Below are positions 17,742 to 27,585 of a DNA stretch of 64,000 bases, one piece after another; positions within the stretch are counted from its first letter, which is position 1; the number at the start of each line of letters is the position of its first letter. The position numbers were made by a program, and so were the translations under genes. Source of the DNA: Bifidobacterium dentium JCM 1195 = DSM 20436 (GTDB lineage Bacteria > Actinomycetota > Actinomycetes > Actinomycetales > Bifidobacteriaceae); NCBI RefSeq assembly GCF_001042595.1, contig NZ_AP012326.1, positions 1,922,001 to 1,986,000 of the forward strand. The letters are read 5' to 3'. The notes under the pieces are model-generated. The model searched no databases. It saw nothing but the letters and a program-made list of their open reading frames with translations, and was not told where the DNA came from.

Positions 17742-18746
17742 ATGGCACAAGTGAACGTGGCCATTCTCGGCGCAGGCCGAATTGCGCAGAGCATGGCCGA
17801 AACATTGGTGAAGATGGCGGCCGACCCGCGTTACGCGGATCTGGTCTCGCCGTATGCGGTCGCGGCACGCGACGGCAAGCGTGCAGCCACCTTTGCCGCA
17901 CAGTACGGCTTCCCTGTTTCGTATGGCTCGTATGAGGAGCTTGCCGCCGATCCGAATGTGAATCTGGTCTATATCGCGACCCCGCATAACCTGCATGCCG
18001 AACAGGCCATATTGTGCATGAGGGCGGGTAAGGGAGTACTGGTCGAGAAAGCGTTTGGCGCGAATGCAGCCCAGACTCGCGCAATGCTCGATGCATCGCG
18101 TGAGACCGGCATGTTGTGCGCCGAGGCAATCTGGACGCGCTATATGCCCTCACGTACAATGATCGATGACATTCTCGCCTCCGGCACCATCGGCGAAGTG
18201 ACGGCCATCAACGCCAATCTGTGCTACCCCACCACGGCGAAGGCGCGCATCACCGATCCGGCCTTGGCCGGCGGCGCATTATTGGATGTCGGCGTATATC
18301 CGATCAACTTCATCGACATGATCATGCACAATGCGCCGATCGCGCGCGTGGAGTCGTCGATGCGAGCGTATGAGACCGGCGTGGATGCCCATAATTCCAT
18401 GACATTCTATTACGAGAATGGCGTAATGGCCACGGCGCAAAGCTCCATTCTGTGTCATTCGGACCGTATGGGCGCCGTTTGGGGCACGGACGGCTATCTG
18501 ACCTGCGAGAACATCAACAACGTCGCCTCAATCGACGTGCATGACGGCAATCATCAGATCAAGGCCCATTATGATGTTCCGCCACAGCTAACGGGCTACG
18601 AGTACGAGGTTGCAGCCTCCGCACAGGCCATGCTTGATGGTCGCCGCGAATGCGAGGCCATGCCCCACGCCGACACCCTACGCATCATGGAACTCATGGA
18701 TTCACTACGTGCCGACTGGGGCCTGACGTATCCATTCGAAGCTTAG
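17742..18746 (+). CDS. Gfo/Idh/MocA family NAD(P)-dependent oxidoreductase
   Basis: The 334-residue protein begins with a Rossmann fold (VAILGAGRIAQSMAETL). It has IATPHNLHAEQ and the family lysine in GVLVEKAFG, then the substrate domain with GGALLDVGVYPINFIDM. Members oxidise or reduce sugars, inositols or dihydrodiols, and the substrate is unknown. AAGGAGGA precedes ATG 17742. The gene is monocistronic and ends directly at the inverted-repeat element 18749-18921. Confidence 0.9.
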   Translation: MAQVNVAILGAGRIAQSMAETLVKMAADPRYADLVSPYAVAARDGKRAATFAAQYGFPVSYGSYEELAADPNVNLVYIATPHNLHAEQAILCMRAGKGVLVEKAFGANAAQTRAMLDASRETGMLCAEAIWTRYMPSRTMIDDILASGTIGEVTAINANLCYPTTAKARITDPALAGGALLDVGVYPINFIDMIMHNAPIARVESSMRAYETGVDAHNSMTFYYENGVMATAQSSILCHSDRMGAVWGTDGYLTCENINNVASIDVHDGNHQIKAHYDVPPQLTGYEYEVAASAQAMLDGRRECEAMPHADTLRIMELMDSLRADWGLTYPFEA

Positions 18747-18748
18747 CA

Positions 18749-18921
18749 ATACCCCCTAAAACACTATCTCGCCGCCGCGTGAGCACTTTGCCTCATATGA
18801 GAAGCAACCCGTAAGCAGGCATTGACGAAAAGTGCCGATTTTCCGCGCTTTTCATTTTTCCCAAAACGCAGGCATCGCAACTCTTGCTCACACGGCGGCG
18901 AGATAGTGTTTTAGGGGGTAT
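18749..18921. repeat. 173-bp element with 37-bp near-perfect terminal inverted repeats (MITE-like)
   Basis: The left arm 18749-18785 and right arm 18885-18921 are inverted copies with a single mismatch and begin ATACCCCCTAAAACACTA. A 99-nt centre holds a smaller imperfect inverted repeat, GAAAAGTGC / GCGCTTTTC. The ends read TA-CCCCC and GGGGG-TA, which would fit insertion at a TA dinucleotide. No ORF is inside. It begins 2 nt after the oxidoreductase stop codon and may also act as its terminator. Confidence 0.7.
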
Positions 18922-19152
18922 GTGGTCATCACGACAACAGGCGGCTACCGTTTGCCGTTACCTTCAATAGCGGCCATGACAGCCAGAATGCATGTCACCA
19001 AATACGCCCGGGCATGCCCCGAATGATTCGGAAGACGCGGCCTCTCCTGGTTTTTTCACTGAATATGATGAGCCGCCGCACATGTCGGTACGCATATTCT
19101 TTCCTCCCCGTTGTATCCTGGTCCTGATTTCCTCTGACGAAGATGAGAGAGC
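18922..19152. other. Upstream region of the Nudix gene, no gene seen
   Basis: About 230 nt lie between the inverted-repeat element and the Nudix start. GATGAGAGAGC precedes ATG 19153 as a weak ribosome binding site. No clear promoter was found. Confidence 0.35.
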
Positions 19153-19587
19153 ATGACCGAAGCAACACCAGCCAAGCAACAACCACGCAACATCATCAAC
19201 GTTGTAGGCGCAGCCATCGTCCGCAACGGTAAGGTGCTGTGCGCTCAACGTGGCGAAGGCAAGTCGCTGGCCGGTTTCTGGGAATTCCCCGGAGGCAAGA
19301 TCGAACCGCACGAAACCGCGCGCGAGGCATTGCATCGTGAGATCGAAGAGGAGTTGCTGTGCGAGGTCGAGGTTGCAGATGAAGTGTGCACATCCTCCTA
19401 CGATTACGACTTCGGCACCGTTGTGCTTACCTCGTTCGTCTGCTATCTGCTGAACGGCACCCCTCGACTGACGGAACACCATGAAATCCGTTGGCTTTCG
19501 CCAGATGAGATGCTCACGTTGGATTGGGCGCCCGCCGACCGCGAAGCGGTGCAACTGATCTGTGCGATGGATTTCACAAGAAAGTGA
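19153..19587 (+). CDS. Nudix hydrolase, MutT (8-oxo-dGTP diphosphatase) type
   Basis: The 144-residue protein has a complete Nudix box (GGKIEPHETAREALHREIEE, followed by EL) after the MutT-like start INVVGAAIVRNGKVLCAQRG and the GFWEFPGGK strand. It would hydrolyse oxidised or other nucleoside triphosphates to monophosphates. The stop codon lies 9 nt before the start of the large helicase gene, so the two are expected to be one transcript. That context makes a role in nucleotide-based defence or repair possible beyond simple pool cleaning. Confidence 0.9.
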   Translation: MTEATPAKQQPRNIINVVGAAIVRNGKVLCAQRGEGKSLAGFWEFPGGKIEPHETAREALHREIEEELLCEVEVADEVCTSSYDYDFGTVVLTSFVCYLLNGTPRLTEHHEIRWLSPDEMLTLDWAPADREAVQLICAMDFTRK

Positions 19588-19596
19588 CGGCAGACG

Positions 19597-22500
19597 ATGA
19601 CGGACGATGGCTGGCAGCAGAATTCTTCTCTGATCGAATCGCTTCTTTCGGGTTTCGTGGAAAAGAAAGACGATGTCGATCCACAATACGAGCCGATGCT
19701 GATCGCGAACCATGATGGCAGGACCATGGAATATGCGATCAAGGATGAACTTGGCCGCAGTCAGAATTTCGACATGTCCGTTGCCTTCGTCAGTCAGGGC
19801 GCCTTGCAGACGCTGAAGCAGAATTTCCTTGATTTTGCCGACAGCAACGACCATCGGTCCGGCAGAATCATCACGTCTACCTTCAACTACTTTAACTCCC
19901 CGAAGGCTTTCGCCGAACTACTGAAGCTACAGCAGGAAACAGGCATCCAAGTACGGATCTGGCAGCCCGGTCAGACCGACGAGACCGAAAACACCGCCGA
20001 TTTCCCATATCATCCAAAGGGTTATGTCTTTCACCATTCGGATGATGACGAACCGCTCTACTCCACATACATCGGCAGCTCCAATCTCACCATCAACGCG
20101 CTGAATTCCAATCGTGAATGGAATCTGAGAGTCGCAACCACCGATACCAGCGGCCTGGCCGAACAGCTCACTGCTGAAATCAACTCCCAGATCAGCGAAT
20201 CGAAGCCACTCACCGACGCATGGCTCAAACTGTATGAGGAGGATTTCAAAAGGTACGCGCCACCGCGCCGACCAAATCGCAGGCAGACACAGGATGCAGG
20301 AACCATCACGCCGAATGCCATGCAAGTCGAAGCGTTGATGAATCTTGCACAACTGCGCAAACAGGGCGAAAGCCGAGCAATCATCATTTCCGCGACCGGC
20401 ACCGGCAAAACATACCTATCCGCATTTGACGTCCGTCAATTCAAGCCAAAACGCATGTTGTACATTGCACAGCAGGAACAAATCCTGAAAAAGGCCAAGG
20501 AATCATATCAGAAAGTACTCGGTTGCCCCGCTAAGGAACTCGGCCTGTTTTCCGGCATCAGCAAGGAACACGATCGCAAATACCTGTTCGCGACCGTGCA
20601 GACGATGTCCCGCCCGGAAGTGCTTGTGCAGTTCGGCAAAGACGATTTCGATTACATTCTGATCGATGAAGTACACCATGCGGCAGCTGACTCGTACAAA
20701 CGAATCATCGACTACTTCACCCCGGATTTCATGCTCGGTATGACCGCAACGCCGGAACGTACCGACGGAGCCAATATCTTCGAGCTATTCGGCAACAACG
20801 TGGCGTATGAGATCCGTTTGCAGCGGGCGCTTGAAGAGAGCATGCTCTGCCCGTTTCATTATTACGGGGTTCACGAGTACATTCAGGAAGCCCCGAACGG
20901 CAGATTGCTCGGCAAGCAGATCAAGGCGAGCGACTGGACTGAGCAGGAACGCAACGATCTGTCTCATTGGCTCGAGGAGCTCACCAGCCCAAGCCGCGTG
21001 CACTATATCATCGACAAAATCCAGTTGTACGGCGAAGCCGGCACCGACGTGCAAGGTCTGGTCTTCTGCAGTCGGCGCGAAGAGGCGAAGCGCCTGTCCG
21101 CTTTGTTCAATCAGCAGATCAACCAACAGGCGGAACGTCCGTATCACACAAAGGCGATTACCGGCGAACATTCCCAAGCGGAGCGTGATCTTGCCGTTGA
21201 ACAACTGGAGAATGGCGAGCTGGATTACATTTTCACGGTCGACCTGTTCAATGAAGGTGTGGATATTCCGCATATCAACCAGATTGTGATGCTCCGGCAG
21301 ACCCAGTCGAGCATCATCTTCACGCAACAGCTTGGACGCGGACTGCGTAAGGCAAGCGGCAAGGATTCGGTTGTCGTCATTGATTTCATCGGCAATTATG
21401 CGAATAACTATCTGATTCCGATCGCACTGTATGGCAATACCGGCGATCGCGACGTCGCCCGTAAGAACCTGCAGCGCGAGACGATCGGCATTTCTTCGAT
21501 CAGTTTCGACAAGATCGCCCGCGAGCGCGTGCTGGCTTCGCTCGATACCGCCGACTTGTCGAATATGCAGTTGCTCAGCCGTCAATACCAGCAGATGCGG
21601 TATGAGCTGGGTCGCATTCCGATGCTCATGGATATCGCACGACGTGACGCTTCGCTGGTATACACCATGGCTGCAAAGAATGATGATTACCTATCGTTTG
21701 TACGTTCTCGCGAAAAGAGCCTTTCTCGCGGCAGGCATGCGACTGCTTCGTATCTGGAACAACTTGAGCCGACTTCCGAGGTGCACAATGGCATGTTGAA
21801 GATGCTGACCGCCACGCAACTTCGTGGATTGCGACCTCACGAGTTGCTGATTTTGGCGGTACTGTGCGGATTGGATTGGAATGCGATTGATCCCGAATGC
21901 AGCGAGCGGTCGTCTACAGCGTTTCATTCCGCCAAGACTTTGGATTCGTTGGGCATTGCCGATCTCCAGAAGCTACTGCCCGAGCTTTTTCCTGGCGCCG
22001 ATAATAGCGAACTGCAGTGGCGGTCCGCATTGGCAACACTTGACTACTCATATTTCATTGCCGCGAACAGCCAGCGTTTTGGGAAGACTCCGTTCATTAC
22101 CGTCGACAATGGCGAGCGTTGCAGACTCTCTGATGTTTTTGTTGAACAACTGGACAATCCGACATTCAACCTGTTCCTTGAGGACACCGTCAAAGCCGGT
22201 CTGTGTAACGCACTGACTCTGGAACGGAACGCGGTGAAGCATCGAATCGTGCAAAATCATGGATTTATCTATGGCGAGAAATACAGCGTCTTCGATGTGA
22301 TGCGGCTGTGTGGCTGGCAAGCCGAGCAGGTGCCGCAGAACGTCGGCGGCTACAAGCTTGACTCTCTCACCAATACGTTGCCGATCTTCATCAAGTACGA
22401 GGCGAGTCAATATGGTGATCGTTTTCTTGACTCCGGTGAAATCGAATGGTTCAGCAAAAACAACCGGTCGTTGAAATCCAACGAATTCCGGTGGCTGCTT

Positions 22501-22749
22501 GATGGAACCGAACGCCCTCTGACATGGCAGGATCGCCACTTTGTGCCGATCTTCATCCGGCGCAAGGCAGAGGAAAAAGAGACTTCATACTACTTTGTCG
22601 GCAATGCGGCGTCATTGCATGATGTACGCGAATCCGTCAATGTCGGTGAGGATGGCAAGGAATCCAAGGTAGTCATCTCCACGCTCAAACTCATGAAGCC
22701 CGTCGACCCGGAGCTTTACCGCCACCTTACTGGCAAATCCGCACTGTGA
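19597..22749 (+). CDS. PLD-domain / superfamily 2 helicase / DUF3427 protein
   Basis: The 1050-residue protein combines three parts. Residues 1-220 are a phospholipase-D-like nuclease domain with a single HxK motif (His139-Lys141 in YHPKGYV) and GSSN at 160-163. Residues about 235-650 are an SF2 helicase: Walker A ATGTGKT 266-272, Walker B variant DEVH 357-360, TATP 383-386, and motif VI QQLGRGLR. The C-terminal 350 residues resemble DUF3427. The family is often described as a DEAD/DEAH helicase of restriction-like type. The 9-nt gap to the Nudix gene implies one operon. A hairpin, GGGCCGC 22773-22779 / GCGGCCC 22794-22800, follows. Confidence 0.92.
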   Translation: MTDDGWQQNSSLIESLLSGFVEKKDDVDPQYEPMLIANHDGRTMEYAIKDELGRSQNFDMSVAFVSQGALQTLKQNFLDFADSNDHRSGRIITSTFNYFNSPKAFAELLKLQQETGIQVRIWQPGQTDETENTADFPYHPKGYVFHHSDDDEPLYSTYIGSSNLTINALNSNREWNLRVATTDTSGLAEQLTAEINSQISESKPLTDAWLKLYEEDFKRYAPPRRPNRRQTQDAGTITPNAMQVEALMNLAQLRKQGESRAIIISATGTGKTYLSAFDVRQFKPKRMLYIAQQEQILKKAKESYQKVLGCPAKELGLFSGISKEHDRKYLFATVQTMSRPEVLVQFGKDDFDYILIDEVHHAAADSYKRIIDYFTPDFMLGMTATPERTDGANIFELFGNNVAYEIRLQRALEESMLCPFHYYGVHEYIQEAPNGRLLGKQIKASDWTEQERNDLSHWLEELTSPSRVHYIIDKIQLYGEAGTDVQGLVFCSRREEAKRLSALFNQQINQQAERPYHTKAITGEHSQAERDLAVEQLENGELDYIFTVDLFNEGVDIPHINQIVMLRQTQSSIIFTQQLGRGLRKASGKDSVVVIDFIGNYANNYLIPIALYGNTGDRDVARKNLQRETIGISSISFDKIARERVLASLDTADLSNMQLLSRQYQQMRYELGRIPMLMDIARRDASLVYTMAAKNDDYLSFVRSREKSLSRGRHATASYLEQLEPTSEVHNGMLKMLTATQLRGLRPHELLILAVLCGLDWNAIDPECSERSSTAFHSAKTLDSLGIADLQKLLPELFPGADNSELQWRSALATLDYSYFIAANSQRFGKTPFITVDNGERCRLSDVFVEQLDNPTFNLFLEDTVKAGLCNALTLERNAVKHRIVQNHGFIYGEKYSVFDVMRLCGWQAEQVPQNVGGYKLDSLTNTLPIFIKYEASQYGDRFLDSGEIEWFSKNNRSLKSNEFRWLLDGTERPLTWQDRHFVPIFIRRKAEEKETSYYFVGNAASLHDVRESVNVGEDGKESKVVISTLKLMKPVDPELYRHLTGKSAL

Positions 22750-23301
22750 CTGTTGGGCTCACGAGCATGGACGGGCCGCAACACCATGGACGCGCGGCCC
22801 AAACGTTTTACTCATCCATGTGTTTGAGAAAATGCTCCCGCAGGAATAGCACCGCAGAGTCGACCTCGCCGCGTCTGGTCCGCTGAGCCACATAGCGTCG
22901 AACAAGACGTTCGCGAATTCACCTGATATGAGCCTTCATTCACGAGGCCAGCGATACGCCGTATCATCTCAGCCAGACCTGAAATGTTCGTTTGAACAGA
23001 AATATAACACATCATCGCAGAAGAAAAAGAACACGCTCAATGTTAACTTTTCTCATATTATTTTATCTGCTATCAATCATTGGAATCACAACGTTTTTCC
23101 GCTAATACAGACCACAAAAGGGTGAATTACAGCGTTTTCTTACTTACTGGAGCATGCTATGGTTGTTCTCGGAAGCATTGAGCAACCACTATCACCACAC
23201 ACGCAAACCGAGTTTCAATGTTCATTTTGCAAATAAAAAGAACATTAAAACGCACATATCATTTGTACACAAAAGTACAAATCCACGAAAGGAACATCAT
23301 C
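22750..23301. other. Long AT-rich intergenic region with terminator, gene remnant and inverted repeats
   Basis: These 552 nt begin with the helicase terminator (22773-22808). On the minus strand about 37 codons ending at the TAA near 22810 read like a protein C-terminus (IRERLVRRYVAQ start, LKHMDE end) but are cut off by a TGA, so they may be a remnant. The second half is AT-rich. It holds inverted repeats AATGTTC 23217-23223 / GAACATT 23240-23246 and TTTGTAC 23262-23268 / GTACAAA 23275-23281, the last within 35 nt of the next gene start. Confidence 0.45.
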
Positions 23302-23724
23302 ATGGCAGACGAGAAAACCATCATCAATGTGGATCTCAGCATGTTCGGACAGGATGCCGACGCCAAAACCGCCGCAGCCAACAAGGTCGCCAAGGAGCTC
23401 GGCATCAGCGACGAGGCCCTCGCTCAGGTCGAGGATTTCAAGCGCGCCCTCACCGCCCATAATGCTTGGGATCTACCGTTCATGGGCTATGTGAACGAAG
23501 ATGGTTACGGCTATGCCTACGTGCCGGATGCGGCCATCACCATGAATCCGTATTGGGACGCTCACAAGGAATTCATGAACCTGCCGTATGACGTACAGAC
23601 CGCATTCGCTATCCGCATGCTGTTCACGCATCGTCCTGTCGACCGTTACGGCGCCGACATGTTCCTGCACTATCATCGCGGCTTTGAAGTCAATTTCGTC
23701 GGATCAGGCGCCAACAAGTACTGA
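23302..23724 (+). CDS. Hypothetical protein (140 aa)
   Basis: ATG 23302 has AAAGGA at a good distance, and the frame upstream is AT-rich non-coding sequence. The product is soluble and acidic. A predicted helical N-terminal half (ADAKTAAANKVAKELGIS, EDFKRALTAHNAWDL) is followed by an aromatic-rich half (GYVNEDGYGYAYVPDA, MLFTHRPVDRYG, FLHYHRGFEVNFVG). No family is recognised. Codon use looks native. The long AT-rich leader with two inverted repeats suggests regulated or high expression. Confidence 0.75.
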   Translation: MADEKTIINVDLSMFGQDADAKTAAANKVAKELGISDEALAQVEDFKRALTAHNAWDLPFMGYVNEDGYGYAYVPDAAITMNPYWDAHKEFMNLPYDVQTAFAIRMLFTHRPVDRYGADMFLHYHRGFEVNFVGSGANKY

Positions 23725-23904
23725 GATTCGTCGCTCGTTGCGCCAACGCAACGTAACGGCGGAAGAATCTCATCACGGAACGGCTGAGATTGTTTTCACA
23801 CGGTGTTTCACGCTTGACCTCCCGTGTATTTCCCTAGTGTTGTACCGTCTCATGATGTAGCCTGTACAGTGCATTGCCTGGTCTATTACGGGAAAGGCGG
23901 GCGC

Positions 23905-25221
23905 ATGAGCAACGCACACGGCAGAATCAACCGTCGGCAGGAGGTCGATGATCTCATCGATTACGTCAACAATGGTTGGTTGCGAACAGGGGAATTCGAT
24001 GGTCCGACGTTCCTGTGGAATCATCTGATCCGTGAAGCGTCCCAAAAGGACGCCGAAAATCGCAACAATGTACCTGTGGCGCAGCTTTCCGATGCCGATA
24101 ACGTAATCAGCATGCCCATGCAATGGTATTTCGATTCCATCGCCGCCATCGTGCCCACCGCCGAACGCACCGACACCGGCGTAGAGATGCCTCGCATGGA
24201 CATGCCGACCTTTCACCTCGATTCACAGGCCCTTTCCGGCGTGGATGCCGTAGTCGGTAACGCCGTGGTGAGTACGCGCTGGCTTGACGCGGTCGGTAAC
24301 CTCGCCAAGGCCGTAGAGATGACGGCCCGTTTTGTAGGCAACGTCGCCGACCGTGACAACGAAGGATTCGATTATCTGAAAGATCTCATCCAAAACGTGC
24401 GCGTATATATGGATGCCGTGGCCTGCAACGCCGATCCCATGACCGGAGAGCAGTCGCTACGTATGATTACGCAGGTCGCATGCAATGATGACTTCCGACT
24501 CAACGCCATGCAAATGGTGGAGCTGCTCTCCTGTGGCCTGTCGTTCGCGCAATGGGACGATACACGCATGTTCGCCTACGATGCATTGAACAAGGCGATG
24601 GCCACGATGAGTGAATTCGCTGCTTCCGCAGCAGACACCACCACGGACGCGGAGTCTCACAAAACCAGCGATTCCAATGAACCCACGCCTTTGGCGGAAC
24701 TTAAGACCGACATAGACCTTTTCCAAATGGATTCCTCGCTTTCCGAGGAGGAGTTGAAGGATCTTGCCATGCTTGATCCGGCGTTGCTGACGGAGAAGGA
24801 AATCGCCGAGACTGCGCAGAACCAGTTTGATCATGCCGTACAATTTCTCCGTCATGATCTGATGCGCATCAGCGGCGATGCTGACGAAGCCGATCGCTTC
24901 CTGCGGGACAACCACACTTCCGAACCACTCGCCGATGCTTATGCGGCTCGCCTGATTGCCGCGGAACGTTGGCAGGATCTGCTGAATTTCGCGGATCTGG
25001 TACAGCGAGACAAGCCGAACCAGTGCACGGTCATGTTCCCTGAAGAGGTTGTGCCCTATGAGTGGGAGACGATTCGCGAAGCAGCATATGAAGCACTTGG
25101 ACGCCGCGATGAATTGATCGCCATGTATCAGGAACGTCTGGATGACACGTATGACCCGAACACGGCCCTGAACCACATGAAACTCGAAGCTTGGAAGAAC
25201 ACGCCCGGTAGGAATCAGTGA
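23905..25221 (+). CDS. Hypothetical protein (438 aa)
   Basis: ATG 23905 follows GGAAAGG. The frame is open upstream to 23824, but those codons are unlike protein. The product is mostly helical and acidic, without membrane segments or signal peptide. The C-terminal half has repeat-like helices (ERWQDLLNFADLVQRDK, EWETIREAAYEALGRRDELI), suggesting a TPR-like or armadillo-like scaffold. A low-complexity acidic linker (SAADTTTDAESHKTSDSNE) lies near residue 255. No family is recognised. A perfect 12-bp hairpin at 25231-25269 ends the unit. Confidence 0.8.
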   Translation: MSNAHGRINRRQEVDDLIDYVNNGWLRTGEFDGPTFLWNHLIREASQKDAENRNNVPVAQLSDADNVISMPMQWYFDSIAAIVPTAERTDTGVEMPRMDMPTFHLDSQALSGVDAVVGNAVVSTRWLDAVGNLAKAVEMTARFVGNVADRDNEGFDYLKDLIQNVRVYMDAVACNADPMTGEQSLRMITQVACNDDFRLNAMQMVELLSCGLSFAQWDDTRMFAYDALNKAMATMSEFAASAADTTTDAESHKTSDSNEPTPLAELKTDIDLFQMDSSLSEEELKDLAMLDPALLTEKEIAETAQNQFDHAVQFLRHDLMRISGDADEADRFLRDNHTSEPLADAYAARLIAAERWQDLLNFADLVQRDKPNQCTVMFPEEVVPYEWETIREAAYEALGRRDELIAMYQERLDDTYDPNTALNHMKLEAWKNTPGRNQ

Positions 25222-27585
25222 TTCCGATAAGGAAAGGCGTGAACGGCATACGGCCGCTCACGCCTTTCCAGGGCAGTTTCGGTTATGGGTTTCAGGCTTC
25301 TTCCGGTTGCGCTCTTGGACCGGAGCTTACGTGGCTTGTACAGATCCGGGGTCGCCTTGGCATGCTTTGTACGACGGATCATGACCACGGTCATGCCTAT
25401 GGCGAGGATTGCGACCGCGGCGTCGGCGGAGTACAGCCAGATCTTCCAGGGAGAGATCCGGTAGCTGATCTTCGTACCGGGAGCGATGCCGTCCGTTGCT
25501 CGGCTATTGACAATCGCGTAACTCATGTTCTTTACCGCACGACGCAGTGTGGCGACACCGGTGGCCGAGCTTGTGTCGTGAATCAGCGAAGTGAATGCGG
25601 TACCCTATGCCATCCAGCTATCGGTGCCGGAACGCAACGCCTGGTCCACGCTGTTGGAGCCGGCGTTCATCACCATATCGGAGATGAGGAAGCCGTTGAA
25701 GCCCCATTCATTACGCAGCAGGTCGGTGTTGAGCGCATAATCCGCGCCGCCCCACGTGGTGCCGAGGTAGTTCACACAGCCCATCACGCTGGTGGCGCCG
25801 CGTATCACCTTGGTCTTTGTCTGCTTGGTGTCGGTATCCACATACTTCACAGTCATTCTGGCATTCTTGACGGCCATTCAAGCTGGTCAAGCAGCTGGTC
25901 CCACTTCGTATCATTGAAGTCAACGCCACGTAGATCCGACAGCGTCAGTCCGTTATCGGCATTGCTGGTCGGCTTCTCGGTGGTGTAGACTTTGCTGCCG
26001 GCAGTATTGCCGAGGGTGGTGTCGGTGTCCAGATCCATCTGCTGTAGGATGAGCCGGCCCTCGTCGTCCGTTTTGGCGTTGAACGCGGCGGAGATATCGG
26101 CCATCTCCTCCTTGGTCGGGAATGTGGCGGTGTTGCTCAGCGCACCGTTGGCGCGGGTAAGTTGACTGGTCTTGCTCATATGGTCGGTCATATCCTGGAA
26201 CAGATTGCTGGCCGCCTTGAACGTATCGCCATTCGCTGGTTCATTGGTCGGATCACCCTGATCGTCCAGTATGGCCTGGCCATCCTTGTCGGACTGCCGT
26301 GGATTGTCGTTGTCATACCAGATGGTCTGCGGCACATTCACGGTCACGGACTGGTATTCCTCGTGCGCGGTTTTGTTGATGCTCAGCGCGTAATCGCCCT
26401 GTTCCAGCAGATACGCGCCTTTGGTGCCGTCAGAGTTCTCATGTGCATAGCTGTAGGACGCCATATCTTCCTTGGTGACGGTTACCGTGATGTCTTGCGC
26501 CGCTCCCGGCTGGATATCATCCGTCTTTTCGAATGCGATGAGATTGACGGTGGACTTCTCGATGCTGTTCTTGGCATCAAAGTCGGTGTACGGAGGGTTG
26601 TAGTAGACCTGAACCACGTCTTTGCCGGCCTTGGTACCGTTGTTGGCGGCATGCACCTTTAACGTTACGGAATCCTCGTTCTGCTCAGTGGAGACGATTT
26701 CCTGGCTGAAGTCGGTGCCGTAGCTCAGGCCATAGCCGAACGGCATCTGCACGGCGTCGGCATGGTCCGGTTATCCTTACCGTTGACGGTGAAGGTTCCG
26801 CCGGTATCATCGACGGTTTCGTAATAACGGTACCCCACATAGATGTTCTCCTCATACTCGATGAAGTTCATTTCGGTGGAATCGCCAACCGGATTCGGAT
26901 AGCCTCCCTGCAACAGATACAGGTTCTCGTATTCGGCGTTGCCGAAGTTCGACGTGCTGGGGTCTTCCATGATATCGGTCATCCAGTCATCGACGGTCTT
27001 GCCGGACGGGTTGACATCCCCGCACAGGATCTCGGACATGGCCTTGAAACCCTGACCTCCCGGCCCGCCGATCCACAGGATGGCATCAGCGGAAACATCG
27101 CTGTCGTCGTTCATAAGGTCGCCTATCTCTATGACGTTGGATGAGTCGATGATCACTACGACCTTGTCACAGTTCTCTTTGGCGTATTTGATGGTGTTGC
27201 GTTCATCCTGGCTGATGGCCAGCTGATGGGGAGTGCCATCCGCATAGCCCTTGCCCTCGATGACGCTGCCCGGCACATCGGCGGTCACGTCGCCACCTTC
27301 GCCATCGGAACGACCGATGAATACAATTCCGGTGGTGCCATTCGCGGAATCCTCAAGGCCACCGTAGATGCTGGAATCGAATTCGATGATTGTATCGGTG
27401 GATCTTTCAAAGCCGGTTTTCTCATCCGGCTTCTGGTAGCCATCGGAGTCGAGGCCTCGCGCCGTAGCCTCGTCCATCGCCTTTTCCACGTCCGAATTCA
27501 CGGTAAAGAATTTGCTCAGGGCACGCTTGGCGGTGTAGATGCGGGAGGATGCCGTATTCGTGGCACGGTAAAGTCGGGTGTTTTC
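25215..27585 (-). pseudogene. GH3 beta-glucosidase with rearranged domain order, degraded
   Basis: Recognisable parts, in reading direction, are the GH3 C-terminal domain (ADAILWIGGPGGQGFKAM, PSGKTVDDW), the segment around YGYGLSYG-type MPFGYGLSYG, a fibronectin III-like region, the start of the GH3 catalytic domain, then its end (GFNGFLISDMVMNAGS), and a C-terminal membrane anchor (IWLYSADAAVAILAIGMTVV). This order is known for large bifidobacterial membrane-anchored GH3 proteins. Lesions: the N-terminus is missing before 27585; a 1-nt loss near 26766 shifts the frame; a large internal deletion with a frame change lies near 25866; and TAC to TAG at 25605-25607 stops the frame. The product cannot be functional. 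Confidence 0.9.
25231..25269. terminator. Bidirectional-type terminator hairpin
   Basis: GGAAAGGCGTGA (25231-25242) pairs perfectly with TCACGCCTTTCC (25258-25269). It lies 9 nt behind the 438-aa gene and at the 3' end of the convergent GH3 pseudogene. Confidence 0.7.
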
